Positions 51,485 to 59,824 of a DNA stretch of 64,000 bases are shown here, in pieces. How positions within the stretch are numbered: the stretch's first letter is position 1; each line of letters starts with the position of its first letter. The notes beneath the pieces were generated by a model that worked only from the letters and a program-made list of their open reading frames with translations, was not told the DNA's origin and did not search any database. The stretch is from the NCBI GenBank assembly GCA_964242575.1, contig CAXTCN010000005.1, forward strand, positions 46,034 to 110,033, given 5' to 3'. The translations under genes were made by a program, and so were the position numbers. This DNA comes from JANPPS01 sp964242575 (GTDB lineage: Bacteria; Pseudomonadota; Alphaproteobacteria; Acetobacterales; Acetobacteraceae).

Positions 51485-53982
51485 AGCGGGTTTTGCGCCC
51501 GCGGCCGCGGCTTGCGTTGCAGGATCGCCAGGTTGGCCCGGTGCACCGGATGCACCCGCATCGGCTTCTGGCTGGGCTCGGCGGCGCCGGTCGCCTCCGC
51601 CACCAGCGCCTCGGTTTCGGCCAGCAGGTCGTCCTCGTTGGCGCCGGTGCGCACAGTCTCGCGGCCGATGTCCAGCAGGATCGGCACCGCGAGCGGCGAC
51701 ACGCGAGACAGCCGCACATGCCGCACTTGCCCGGCGACGCGCCCCAGCATGGCCGCGAGCCTCCCCAGGTCCGTCAGGCCCCCGGCCGCGTCCGCCCGCG
51801 TGGCGCGCAGCAGCACGTGGTCCGGCTGGTGCCGGCGTAGCACGTCATAAATAAGGTCGCTGTTCACCGTCACCTGCCGCCGGTTCTTGTCCGCGCCCGG
51901 ATGGTTGCGCTCGATCAGCCCGGCGATCACCGCGACGTTGCGGAATGTCCGGCGCAACATGCTGCTTTCAGCCATCCAGGCTTCCAGGTCGTCGCCCAGC
52001 ATGTCCTGCTCGAACAGGGCCGGCACGTCCTCCGGCTCATAGCTGGACCAGACCGAGATCACGTAGTCCGTCGCCACGAAGCCGAGCGGGCCGTAGCCGA
52101 ACCGCTCCATGCGCCGGGTCAGCAACATACCGAGCGTCTGGTGGGCGTTGCGACCCTCGAAGCAGTATGCCACCAGAAACCAGCGGCCGTTGCGCGGGAA
52201 CGTCTCGACCAGCAGGTCGTCGGTGCCGGGCAGTTCGGAGCGGTCGGTCTGCAACAGCAGCCACTCGCGCACCTGGTCGGGGTAGTGGCTCCAGGTTGTG
52301 GGGTCATGCAGCATGGCGCGCACCCGGGCGGCGAGGCTGGTGGTGAGCGGATACTTGCTGCCGGCGTAGGCAGGGACCATCGGCTCGCCGGCGCCGCCTT
52401 CGGCGACCTCGACCGTGGTTTCACGGATGCGCAGGTAGCGCAGCAGGCGGCCGGCGAACATGAATGTGTCCCCGGGCGACATCATGGACACGAAGCTTTC
52501 TTCCACCTCGCCCAACGCGCCGCCGCGGGCGCCCAGGCGCACCTTCAGCAGCGGCGCTTCGACGATGGTGCCGATGTTCATGCGCGCGAGCCGGGCCACG
52601 CGGTCGCCGCGGATGTGGATCAGGCCGTCGACGTCGCGGAACAGCTTGCGGTAGCGGTCGTATGCTGCCAGCGCGTAGCCGCCGTCCTCGACGAAGCGGA
52701 GCACGTCCTCGAAATCACGGCGGGCCAGCGCGGCATAGGGGCTGGCGCGGCGAACCTCGTCATACATATCGGCGGCGTCGTACGGTCCGGCGGCGGCGGT
52801 CAGCAACAGGTGCTGCGCCAGCACGTCCAGGCCGCCGGGGCGGGGCGGGTCGCCGTCCTGTTCGCGCGCGGCTACCCCCTCGATGGCGGCCTCGCACTCC
52901 AGCAGCTCGAACCGGTTGGCTGGCACCAGGATCGCGTTTGAGGCCTCGTCCATGCGGTGGTTGGCCCGGCCCACCCGCTGCAACAGGCGGGACACGCCCT
53001 TCGGCGCGCCAACTTGGATCACCTGGTCCACCCCGCCCCAATCGATGCCGAGGTCGAGCGAGGATGTCGCCACCACGCCGCGCAGCCGGCCGTCCGCCAT
53101 CGCGGCCTCCACCTTGCGGCGCTGGTTGATGTCGAGGCTGCCGTGGTGCAGCGCAATCGGCAGGGTGTCGGTGTTCAGCTTCCACAAAGCCTGGAACAGC
53201 AGCTCGCCCTGGGCGCGGGTGTTCACGAACACGATGGTCATGCCGTGGGCGCGGATGCGTTCCAGGATGGCCGACGCGCTGTTGAGGCCCATATGCCCGG
53301 ACCACGGCAGCCGGTTCTCTGGCAACAGGATGCTCAGCACGGGCGGCGCGCCGGACGCGACCTCGATCAGCTCAGGCTCGGCGCCGGTGCCCACGTAGTC
53401 CAGCAGCGCCCGCTGGTGCGCCACCGTGGCGGACAGCCCGACCCGGCGCGCACCTGGCGCCACGGTGGTGAGCCGCGCCAGGCCCAGTGCCAACTGGTCG
53501 CCGCGCTTGGTGCCGGCGAGGGCGTGCACCTCGTCGATCACCACGGTGTCTAGGCCTGCGAATAGGGTGGGTGCGTCTGGCTGGGACAGCAGCAAGGCCA
53601 GGCTCTCGGGCGTGGTCAGCAGAAAGTTGGGCGGCGCTTCCTTCTGCCGTTTGCGGCGGTTGGCCGGCGTGTCCCCGGTGCGGGTCTCGATGGCGATTGG
53701 CAGGCCCATCTCGTCCACCGGTGCCAGCAGATTGCGGGCGATATCGGTCGCCAGCGCCTTGAGCGGGCTGACATATAGGGTGTGCAGGCCGGGCCGGGGC
53801 CGCTGGGATAGCGCGATCAGGCTGGACAGGAAGCCGGCCAGCGTCTTGCCGCCGCCGGTCGGCGCGACCAGCAACGCGCTGCGCCCGGCGTCCGCCGCCG
53901 CGATCATCGCCAACTGATGCGGACGCGGCGCCCAACCCCGGCGCGCGAACCAGCCCGCAAACGGTTCCGGCAATGTTCCCAT
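51481..53982 (-). CDS. Ligase-associated DNA damage response DEXH-box helicase (Lhr-like)
   Basis: 833-residue superfamily 2 helicase. Walker A is in VAPTGGGKTLAGF, the DEXH box reads VVIDEVHALAGTKRGDQL, and RLLQRVGRANHRMDE is the arginine-finger motif VI, followed by the Lhr-type C-terminal extension. This family unwinds 3'-tailed RNA/DNA duplexes. It leads the operon helicase - pdeM - phrB - metallophosphatase. The ATP-dependent DNA ligase and the MBL-fold exonuclease that usually complete this set are not in the window. Confidence 0.93.
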   Translation of the reverse strand: MGTLPEPFAGWFARRGWAPRPHQLAMIAAADAGRSALLVAPTGGGKTLAGFLSSLIALSQRPRPGLHTLYVSPLKALATDIARNLLAPVDEMGLPIAIETRTGDTPANRRKRQKEAPPNFLLTTPESLALLLSQPDAPTLFAGLDTVVIDEVHALAGTKRGDQLALGLARLTTVAPGARRVGLSATVAHQRALLDYVGTGAEPELIEVASGAPPVLSILLPENRLPWSGHMGLNSASAILERIRAHGMTIVFVNTRAQGELLFQALWKLNTDTLPIALHHGSLDINQRRKVEAAMADGRLRGVVATSSLDLGIDWGGVDQVIQVGAPKGVSRLLQRVGRANHRMDEASNAILVPANRFELLECEAAIEGVAAREQDGDPPRPGGLDVLAQHLLLTAAAGPYDAADMYDEVRRASPYAALARRDFEDVLRFVEDGGYALAAYDRYRKLFRDVDGLIHIRGDRVARLARMNIGTIVEAPLLKVRLGARGGALGEVEESFVSMMSPGDTFMFAGRLLRYLRIRETTVEVAEGGAGEPMVPAYAGSKYPLTTSLAARVRAMLHDPTTWSHYPDQVREWLLLQTDRSELPGTDDLLVETFPRNGRWFLVAYCFEGRNAHQTLGMLLTRRMERFGYGPLGFVATDYVISVWSSYEPEDVPALFEQDMLGDDLEAWMAESSMLRRTFRNVAVIAGLIERNHPGADKNRRQVTVNSDLIYDVLRRHQPDHVLLRATRADAAGGLTDLGRLAAMLGRVAGQVRHVRLSRVSPLAVPILLDIGRETVRTGANEDDLLAETEALVAEATGAAEPSQKPMRVHPVHRANLAILQRKPRPRAQNPL

Positions 53983-54037
53983 GCCGCAGACATAGCCGGT
54001 GTGGCGGCCGGGTTAAAGGCGGGGTAACGACCGGGCC

Positions 54038-55039
54038 ATGCCGACCCCGCCCTGGCGTCCCGACCGCTACGCCGACCGCCTGCCGTTCCTGCGCCGCCGT
54101 GCGCTGCTGACCCAAGCCACGCGGGCGTTCTTCGACGCGCATGGCTACACCGAGGTCGAGACGCCTTACGCCGTAGCCACGCCTGGCGAGGAGGTGCATG
54201 TGCGCGCCTTCCGGACCGAGCAGGAGCATCCGGACGGCGCCCGCACCCCGCTGTGGCTGCACACCAGCCCGGAGTTCGCGATGAAGCGCCTGCTGGTCGC
54301 GGGCGCCGGGCCGGTGTTTCAACTGGCCCGCGTGTGGCGCAACAACGAGGGTAGCGCCCGCCACGCGGCGGAGTTCACCATGCTGGAGTGGTACCGGCCC
54401 GGCCTGCCGTTCGATGGCCTGATGCGCGAGACCGAGGCGTTCCTCCGCGCCGTGCTGCCGCTGGTGGTGCGGAGCGGCGGGGTGCAGACCAGCCTGGACC
54501 GGTTCGAACGGCTGACGGTCGCCGAGGCGTTCCACCGGTATGCGGGCGCGGACGTGCTGGGGACCGCGGGCGACGCGGCGGCGCTGGCCCGCGACGCCGG
54601 CGTCGTGCTGCGGGACGGGGAGGGCTGGGAGGACCTGTTCTTCCGCTTGCTGCTGGAACGAGTGGAGCCGCGTCTGGGCAGGGCGCACCCGACGTTCCTG
54701 ACCCATTGGCCCGCGGCGCAGGCGGCGCTGGCGCGGCGTGACCCGGCCGACCCGCGCGTTGCGTTGCGGTTCGAGCTGTTCGCCTGCGGGATTGAGCTGG
54801 CCAACGCGTTCGAGGAGCTGACCGACGCCGCCGAGCAACAGGCGCGGTTCGAAGCAGACCGTGCGCGGCGGCACGCCCTGCATGGCGAGGACTGGCCGCT
54901 TGACGAGGACTTCCTGGCGGCGCTCCGGCACGGGATGCCGCCCGCATCTGGGATCGCGCTGGGCTTCGACCGGCTGGCGATGCTCGCGTCGGGCGCGGAC
55001 CGGATCAGCCAGGTGCAGTGGCTGCCACGGATTGATTAA
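54038..55039 (+). CDS. epmA: Elongation factor P--(R)-beta-lysine ligase EpmA (GenX/PoxA)
   Basis: Lysyl-tRNA-synthetase-like enzyme of 333 residues that attaches (beta-)lysine to EF-P. Only the class II catalytic core is present: motif 2 FQLARVWRNNEGSARHAAEFTMLEWYRPG region at about 90-118, and motif 3 GIALGFDRLAML near 310. The N-terminal anticodon-binding domain of LysS is absent. Neither EF-P nor EpmB lies in the window. It is divergent from the helicase operon. Confidence 0.93.
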   Translation: MPTPPWRPDRYADRLPFLRRRALLTQATRAFFDAHGYTEVETPYAVATPGEEVHVRAFRTEQEHPDGARTPLWLHTSPEFAMKRLLVAGAGPVFQLARVWRNNEGSARHAAEFTMLEWYRPGLPFDGLMRETEAFLRAVLPLVVRSGGVQTSLDRFERLTVAEAFHRYAGADVLGTAGDAAALARDAGVVLRDGEGWEDLFFRLLLERVEPRLGRAHPTFLTHWPAAQAALARRDPADPRVALRFELFACGIELANAFEELTDAAEQQARFEADRARRHALHGEDWPLDEDFLAALRHGMPPASGIALGFDRLAMLASGADRISQVQWLPRID

Positions 55040-55067
55040 TCACGGGCCACCGCCAAAATGTAGTGGG

Positions 55068-55439
55068 ATGCGTCGTTTCCTGACACTCCTTGCCGTGCTC
55101 GGCATTACGGCCTGCTCCTATGGCGTGGACCGGCGCGCCTACCTCGCGACCTTGGTGGGACAGCCGGAAACCGAATTGATCCGGCAGTTGGGCGTGCCGT
55201 CACGCACCTATGAGGCTGGCGGGCGGAAGTTCGTCGCCTATACCGAGCGCCGCACCACTGTTTACCAAGGCGGACCGTTCTTTGGCGGGTTCGGCGGCGG
55301 CTTCGGTTACCTCGGCGCGGGCTATGGCTACTACGGCGCGTTCCCGTCGCAAGTCCTGGAGCGCGGGTGCGAGACGACATTCGAGTTGGGCGAGGGACGG
55401 GTGCTGACCTGGTCGCTTCGAGGGAATTCATGCGGTTGA
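55068..55439 (+). CDS. Small lipoprotein with Gly/Tyr-rich segment
   Basis: 123 residues. A lipoprotein signal runs to the lipobox ITAC (Cys16). The body has a short conserved-looking alpha/beta part (LVGQPETELIRQLGVPS), resembling the SmpA/OmlA-like fold in feel only, and a loop rich in Gly, Phe and Tyr at about 66-90. The start at 55068 is where the signal peptide begins; no good ribosome binding site is visible. No named family recognised. It lies 28 bases after epmA. Confidence 0.7.
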   Translation: MRRFLTLLAVLGITACSYGVDRRAYLATLVGQPETELIRQLGVPSRTYEAGGRKFVAYTERRTTVYQGGPFFGGFGGGFGYLGAGYGYYGAFPSQVLERGCETTFELGEGRVLTWSLRGNSCG

Positions 55440-55464
55440 TCCGGCTAGCTGCCTTGGGCAGTAA

Positions 55465-55611
55465 TTGACGCACTTTCGCCTCGCTGCCGTCATCGCGCTC
55501 ATGGCCGTCGCTGGATGCGCTGGCGCTTACACGGGACCGCCCGGCGAGGCCAGCTTCTCCAACATCAATCCAGTCAATGGGCAGCGTGGCGGAGCCAGCA
55601 GCGGCCGCTGA
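55465..55611 (+). CDS. Very small lipoprotein (48 residues)
   Basis: From TTG the frame encodes 48 residues. A signal of MTHFRLAAVIALMAVAGC has a clean lipobox AVAGC (Cys18), followed by a 30-residue Gly/Ser/Asn-rich tail ending GASSGR before TGA. It lies 25 bases after the other lipoprotein gene on the same strand. The ribosome binding site is weak, so the support is the signal peptide and position. Confidence 0.5.
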   Translation: MTHFRLAAVIALMAVAGCAGAYTGPPGEASFSNINPVNGQRGGASSGR

Positions 55612-55623
55612 CGCAGCATCGTT

Positions 55624-56298
55624 CTAGGGAGTTTGCTTAGCCGCGGCGATGGCGGCGTTCATCGCCCGCACGCCGGCACCGGGTCCGTCCGGGTGGTTCC
55701 ATACGGCGCCGACCACAGCCAGGAAATCAGCGCCAACTTGCACCAGGGATGCACAGTTCTCCGGCGTGATGCCGCCGATGGCGACGCAGGGCAGCTCCAT
55801 CAACTCGGACCACCAGGCCAGCAGCTCCGGGTCGGCTTGGGTGGGGGCAAGCTTGGTCCGGGTCGGGAAAAACGCGCCGAACGCGACGTAGTCCGCCCCG
55901 GCCTCCCCGGCGGCCATTGCGAGGTCCCGGCTGTCATGGCAGGTGATGCCCAAGGTCAGGCCGGGACCCAGCAGCCGCCGCGCTTCGGCCGCGGCCAGGT
56001 CGGTTTGGCCGACGTGCGCGCCGTCCGCGCCGGTGGACGCCGCCAGGTCCGCCCGGTCATTGACCAGGAATGCGACGCCGCGGGACTGCGTGACCGGGCG
56101 CAGGGCGTCGATTGCGCGGCGCCACTGGTCATCACCAGCCTCCTTCAGCCGCAACTGCACCGCCGCCACGTCGCCGCCGTCCAGCGCGCGGGCCAGCGTG
56201 TCCGCGAACCCTGGCCCGGCGGTGACCGGCGTCACCAAGTACAACCGGCAGGAACCGGTTGATTCCGACGTAGGCTGTTGCTGTCCTGCCCTAGCCAT
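55624..56298 (-). CDS. thiE: Thiamine-phosphate synthase ThiE
   Basis: Couples HMP-PP and thiazole phosphate to thiamine phosphate. 224 residues with the phosphate and metal stretches LVNDRADLA, AHVGQTDL, FGAFFPTRTKLAP and CVAIGGITPEN. The ATG overlaps the stop of the aldolase remnant (TGATG), so it was probably translated by coupling to the aldolase and still depends on that promoter. Confidence 0.93.
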   Translation of the reverse strand: MARAGQQQPTSESTGSCRLYLVTPVTAGPGFADTLARALDGGDVAAVQLRLKEAGDDQWRRAIDALRPVTQSRGVAFLVNDRADLAASTGADGAHVGQTDLAAAEARRLLGPGLTLGITCHDSRDLAMAAGEAGADYVAFGAFFPTRTKLAPTQADPELLAWWSELMELPCVAIGGITPENCASLVQVGADFLAVVGAVWNHPDGPGAGVRAMNAAIAAAKQTP

Positions 56299-56489
56299 CA
56301 GAAGCTGTGGGCGGGGCCGTGTTCGAAGCGCTGGTCCACCGAAAGGATCAACAGCTTGCCGGTGCCGCCGAGCTTGCCGGTCATCAGGATGCGGGCGAGG
56401 TTGGCCTTGGTCCCGGGGTTGTCGCTCTCATAACAGTCCAGGATGGCCCTGACCTTGGATGTAACCTGCATGGTGGCTGCCTTGCGCAT
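56298..56489 (-). pseudogene. fba: Truncated class I fructose-bisphosphate aldolase (N-terminal remnant)
   Basis: Only 63 codons remain. They match the start of the bacterial class I aldolase (ESDNPGTKANLARILM, GKLGGTGKLLILSVDQ, EHGPAHSF), a protein normally of about 300 residues. The TGA comes directly after HSF, at the point where thiE starts, so about four fifths of the gene, including the Schiff-base lysine, is gone. Changes from the usual LPVDQGFEHGPARSF to LSVDQRFEHGPAHSF suggest decay. The fragment may persist as a translated leader for thiE. Start at ATG 56489-56487 or the ATG six codons on. Confidence 0.8.
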
Positions 56490-56506
56490 TGAACGTTGCG
56501 GGCGGA

Positions 56507-56914
56507 TTAGCCGATAGGGCCGCCGCTGTCACCGTGGCCGAGCCAGTCACTGATGCGCCGGCTGACGCCGCGCTGTCGCAGGTCAAGCGCCAGGGGCCGG
56601 GCCGCCAGCACGCGGGCGCCACCCCGCGCGGCACGCTCGGCAACGTCGTTGAACGCTGGCCCGGGCTGCAGCACCAGCAGCCGGCAGCCGACGCTCAGCG
56701 CCTCCAGCGCCCGGCCCGGCGCGTCGCCGCAATCCAGGATGTCGGGAACGCCGTCCCGGCCCGCCAACGCCGCCGCTACCAGCGCCCGCCACCAGCCGCA
56801 CCCCGCATACAACGCAGCGCCCGGCGCGGACAGTAGTGTCACCGGCCGGCCCAGCGCGAGCGCGGCCCGCGCGTGCGGCAGTCCGTGAATGACGATCGCC
56901 GGCGGAAGCTGCAT
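56507..56914 (-). CDS. Hypothetical protein upstream of the aldolase remnant
   Basis: 135 residues, mixed alpha/beta with Rossmann-like feel (TLLSAPGAALYAGCGWW, DILDCGDAPGRALEAL, LLVLQPGPAFNDVAERA). No catalytic motif or signal peptide is visible and I do not recognise a named family. It ends 17 bases before the aldolase fragment on the same strand and likely shared its operon with thiE. Confidence 0.65.
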   Translation of the reverse strand: MQLPPAIVIHGLPHARAALALGRPVTLLSAPGAALYAGCGWWRALVAAALAGRDGVPDILDCGDAPGRALEALSVGCRLLVLQPGPAFNDVAERAARGGARVLAARPLALDLRQRGVSRRISDWLGHGDSGGPIG

Positions 56915-56981
56915 TGTTGACTTTCAAGTGGTTGAGCCGTTTAAGCTCAAGCGGTCACGCAACGGGCAGGGAAATTTAGGC

Positions 56982-57134
56982 ATGCCTGACAACAACGCCG
57001 ACCCGGTGGCAAGGCTCGCGTCCGCGCTTGATCGGATAGCGGTGCAAGTGGGCGCGCCGGACCCCGTGGCAGCCGACGTCGCGGCGCGCCTGGACAGCCT
57101 GATCGCACAACTGCGCGACGCGCTCGAGACCTAA
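56982..57134 (+). CDS. Small helical protein upstream of zapA
   Basis: 50 residues from ATG 56982, preceded by AGGGA. It is helical with heptad-like leucines (LASALDRIAVQV, LDSLIAQLRDALE), like the short coiled-coil proteins (DUF4164-type) often found before zapA in alphaproteobacteria. It lies ten bases before zapA. Function unknown. Confidence 0.65.
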   Translation: MPDNNADPVARLASALDRIAVQVGAPDPVAADVAARLDSLIAQLRDALET

Positions 57135-57144
57135 GGAAACCGCC

Positions 57145-57468
57145 ATGACGCAGATGACCGTTAAGATCAACGGCTACGCCTATACGTTGGGCTGCGCGAA
57201 TGGCGAGGAGGCGCACCTGCAAGCGATGGTCGAGCAGGTCGAGGAGCGCGTGACCCGCATGAAGGCGCTTGGCAGCCAAAGCGGCGAGTCCCGCCTGTTG
57301 CTGCAAGCCGCGCTGCTGATGGCCGACGAGCTGCATGACCTCAGGGCGGAGATGGCGACGCTGCGCCGGGGCAGCGCAGCGCCCACGCACGACACGGCGC
57401 AGAAGCAGCAACTGGTTATGCTGGCGTCGCGCGCGGAGGAGATTGCGGCGGAGCTTGAGCGGCACTAA
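57145..57468 (+). CDS. zapA: Cell division protein ZapA
   Basis: FtsZ-ring stabilising protein of 107 residues. The N-terminal globular part (VKINGYAYTLGCANGEE, HLQAMVEQVEERV) is followed by a coiled coil (AAHDTAQKQQ region to the end, with SRAEEIAAELERH). The AAGGAAACCGCC before the ATG is a good ribosome binding site. Its place before 6S RNA and fthC is conserved across proteobacteria. Confidence 0.92.
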   Translation: MTQMTVKINGYAYTLGCANGEEAHLQAMVEQVEERVTRMKALGSQSGESRLLLQAALLMADELHDLRAEMATLRRGSAAPTHDTAQKQQLVMLASRAEEIAAELERH

Positions 57469-57469
57469 G

Positions 57470-57618
57470 TTCCGGTGGCGGGGCTGCTGGGCGCGTCAGG
57501 CAATTCATCCCTAGGGCCAATAAGCACACTCCCGGGAGCTGGCTCTGTCTTGATCGTGGTCAAGGTAACCGGTGCCCACCTGCGCAAGCAGGCTCTGGGA
57601 GGGTGATACGCCAACGGC
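57470..57618 (+). ncRNA. ssrS: 6S RNA (SsrS)
   Basis: The gap between zapA and fthC holds the alphaproteobacterial 6S RNA: CAATTCATCCCTAGGGCCAA, GGGAGCTGGCTCTGTCTTGA, TCGTGGTCAAGG and GGGAGGGTGATACGCC are recognisable blocks. CCGGTGGCG (57472-57480) pairs with CGCCAACGG (57609-57617) to close the long stem around the central bubble that mimics an open promoter for the sigma-70 polymerase. Ends are placed from the closing stem and may differ by a few bases. Confidence 0.88.
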
Positions 57619-57619
57619 T

Positions 57620-58186
57620 ATGGCGGCTCCGCACCCTTTAACCGAACAGAAGCGGGCGATGCGCCGGGCCATGCTGGCGGCGCGCAAGGACTGCGATCCG
57701 GGCGTTGGCGCTGCGCTGGCGGCGCATATGCTGGCGCGCTGCGAGTTGCCCTCGGGTGCCGTCGTGGCGGGCTACTGGCCCATGGGCGACGAAATCGACA
57801 TCCGGCCGTTGCTTGTGGCGCTGGCCGGGCGCGGCCATATGGTCGTGCTGCCGGAGACGCCGCCGCGCGGCCAGCCGCTGCGGTTTCGGCGCTGGCAACC
57901 CGGCGACGACATGGTAACCGAACGGTTCGGCACCATGCGCCCATCCGGCGAGGTCGCGACGCCCACGGTGCTGTTCGTGCCGCTGCTGGCGTTCGATGCG
58001 GCCGGACGCCGGCTGGGCTACGGCGGCGGCTACTACGACCGCACCCTGGCCGCGCTGCCCGGCGCACGCGCCATCGGCTGCGCCTACGCGGCGCAGCAGG
58101 TGGAACTTGTGCCGGCCGGGCCACATGACATGCGTCTGGACGCTGTCGCCACGGAGTGCGGCGTTGTTTTCTGCAAGGGTCATTGA
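57620..58186 (+). CDS. fthC: 5-formyltetrahydrofolate cyclo-ligase
   Basis: Converts 5-formyl-THF to 5,10-methenyl-THF with ATP. 188 residues with KRAMRRAMLAARK at the N-terminus, the phosphate loop and GYGGGYYDRTLA near the C-terminus. ATG at 57620 is right where homology begins and only two bases after the 6S RNA, whose 3' arm holds GGGAGGG. The stop overlaps the next start (TGATG). Confidence 0.93.
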   Translation: MAAPHPLTEQKRAMRRAMLAARKDCDPGVGAALAAHMLARCELPSGAVVAGYWPMGDEIDIRPLLVALAGRGHMVVLPETPPRGQPLRFRRWQPGDDMVTERFGTMRPSGEVATPTVLFVPLLAFDAAGRRLGYGGGYYDRTLAALPGARAIGCAYAAQQVELVPAGPHDMRLDAVATECGVVFCKGH

Positions 58187-59019
58187 TGCGCATCTTGTTT
58201 CTGGGCGACGTGGTCGGGCGATCCGGCCGGGACGCCGTGGCCGCCGCGTTGCCGGGCCTGCGCGCCACGCTGCGGGCCGACCTCGTGGTGGTGAACGGCG
58301 AGAACGCCTCGCACGGTTTCGGCCTGTCGCCGGACATGGCGGAGGCGCTGCTGGCCGCCGGCGCCGACGCCATCACGCTGGGCAACCACGCCTGGGACCG
58401 CAAGGAGCTGATCCCCTACATCGCGCAGCAGCCGCGGGTGGTGCGCCCGCTGAACTTTCCGCCGGGCACGCCGGGCGCCGGGTCCGTGCTGGTGAGCCTG
58501 GCCGATGGGCGCCGCGCGCTGGTGCTGAACGCCATGGGCCGGCTGTTCATGGACGCGCTCGACTGCCCGTTCCGCGGCACGGCGGAGTTGCTGGCGCGTT
58601 ACAAGCTGGGCGCCAGCGTCGGCGCTATCGTGGCGGACTTCCACGCCGAGGCCACCAGCGAGAAGCTGGCCTTTGCCCACTCGTTCGACGGCTCGGTGTC
58701 GCTGGTGGTGGGCACGCACACCCACGTCCCGACCTCGGACCACCAGGTGCTGCCCGGCGGCACCGCCTACCAGTCCGACGCCGGCATGTGCGGCGACTAC
58801 GACAGCGTGATCGGCATGGCGAAGGAAGGCTCCGCCGCCCGGTTCTGGCGCAAGATGCCCGGCGAACGCATGCAGCCGGCCGACGGCGTGGCGACGGTGT
58901 GCGGGCTGTTCGTGGTGACGGACGACGCAACGGGCCTGGCCCTCAGCGCCGAGCCGGTGCGGCAGGGCGGGCGGCTGTCGCAGGTGATGCCGGAGCAGGG
59001 CGCGTTGGTCCAAGCGTAG
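58186..59019 (+). CDS. YmdB-family metallophosphoesterase (TIGR00282)
   Basis: 277 residues with the whole metal site: FLGDVVGRSG, VVNGENASHG, LGNHAWDRK, GTHTHVPTSD and GMCGDYDSVIG. The Bacillus subtilis member YmdB is a cyclic-nucleotide phosphodiesterase that affects mRNA decay; the alphaproteobacterial role is not settled. Start overlaps fthC stop. Confidence 0.92.
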   Translation: MRILFLGDVVGRSGRDAVAAALPGLRATLRADLVVVNGENASHGFGLSPDMAEALLAAGADAITLGNHAWDRKELIPYIAQQPRVVRPLNFPPGTPGAGSVLVSLADGRRALVLNAMGRLFMDALDCPFRGTAELLARYKLGASVGAIVADFHAEATSEKLAFAHSFDGSVSLVVGTHTHVPTSDHQVLPGGTAYQSDAGMCGDYDSVIGMAKEGSAARFWRKMPGERMQPADGVATVCGLFVVTDDATGLALSAEPVRQGGRLSQVMPEQGALVQA

Positions 59020-59074
59020 CCACCTCCGGCTTGCCCCTGCTATCACCGGTCCTTGACAAGCAGGGACCACGGCG

Positions 59075-59824
59075 ATGGCCGGCCACTCACAATTTAAGAA
59101 CATCATGCACCGCAAGGGCGCGCAGGATGCGAAGCGCGCCCGGCAATTCGCCAAGCTGATCCGCGAGATCACCGTCTCCGCCCGTGCCGGCCTGCCTGAC
59201 CCGGCCACCAATCCCCGGCTCCGTGCCGCCATGGCCGCGGCGCGGGAGGCGAACATGCCGCGGGACACCATCGAGCGCGCGGTTAAAAAGGCGTCCGGTG
59301 CCGTTGGGAGCGATGATTACGTCGAGGTGCGCTATGAAGGCTACGGCCCGGCTGGCGTCGCGGTGATCGTCGAGGCGCTGACCGACAACCGCAACCGCAC
59401 CGCGTCCGACGTGCGCGCGGCATTCAACAAGCATGGCGGCGCGTTGGGCGAGACCAACTCCGTCAGCTTTCTGTTCGAGCGACTCGGCGTCCTCACCTAC
59501 CCTGCAACGGTGGCCAGCGCGGACGGCATGTTGGAGGCGGCGATCGAGGCCGGCGCAGACAACGCCGAGAGCGGGCCGGATGGGCACGAGGTGACCTGCG
59601 CCACCGAGGACTACTTCGCCGTGCGGGACGCGCTGGAGGCCAGGTTCGGCCCGCCCCAGTCGGCGACGCTGGAGTGGCGACCGAGCACGTCCGTCACCCT
59701 CGACGAGGACCGGGCCGCGAGCCTGTTGAAGCTGATTGACGCGTTGGAGGACAACGACGACGTGCAGAACGTGTTCGCCAACTTCGAAATCCCCGAGGCG
59801 GTGCTGCAACGGCTGAGCGCCTAG
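59075..59824 (+). CDS. yebC: YebC/PmpR family protein
   Basis: 249 residues, opening MAGHSQFKNIMHRKGAQD, then EVRYEGYGPAGVAVIVEALTDNRNRT and GGALGETNSVSFLFERLG. This family was first described as DNA-binding regulators next to ruvC; recent work ties it to relief of ribosome stalling at proline tracts. The next gene, ruvC, starts at the stop (TAGTG). Confidence 0.95.
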   Translation: MAGHSQFKNIMHRKGAQDAKRARQFAKLIREITVSARAGLPDPATNPRLRAAMAAAREANMPRDTIERAVKKASGAVGSDDYVEVRYEGYGPAGVAVIVEALTDNRNRTASDVRAAFNKHGGALGETNSVSFLFERLGVLTYPATVASADGMLEAAIEAGADNAESGPDGHEVTCATEDYFAVRDALEARFGPPQSATLEWRPSTSVTLDEDRAASLLKLIDALEDNDDVQNVFANFEIPEAVLQRLSA

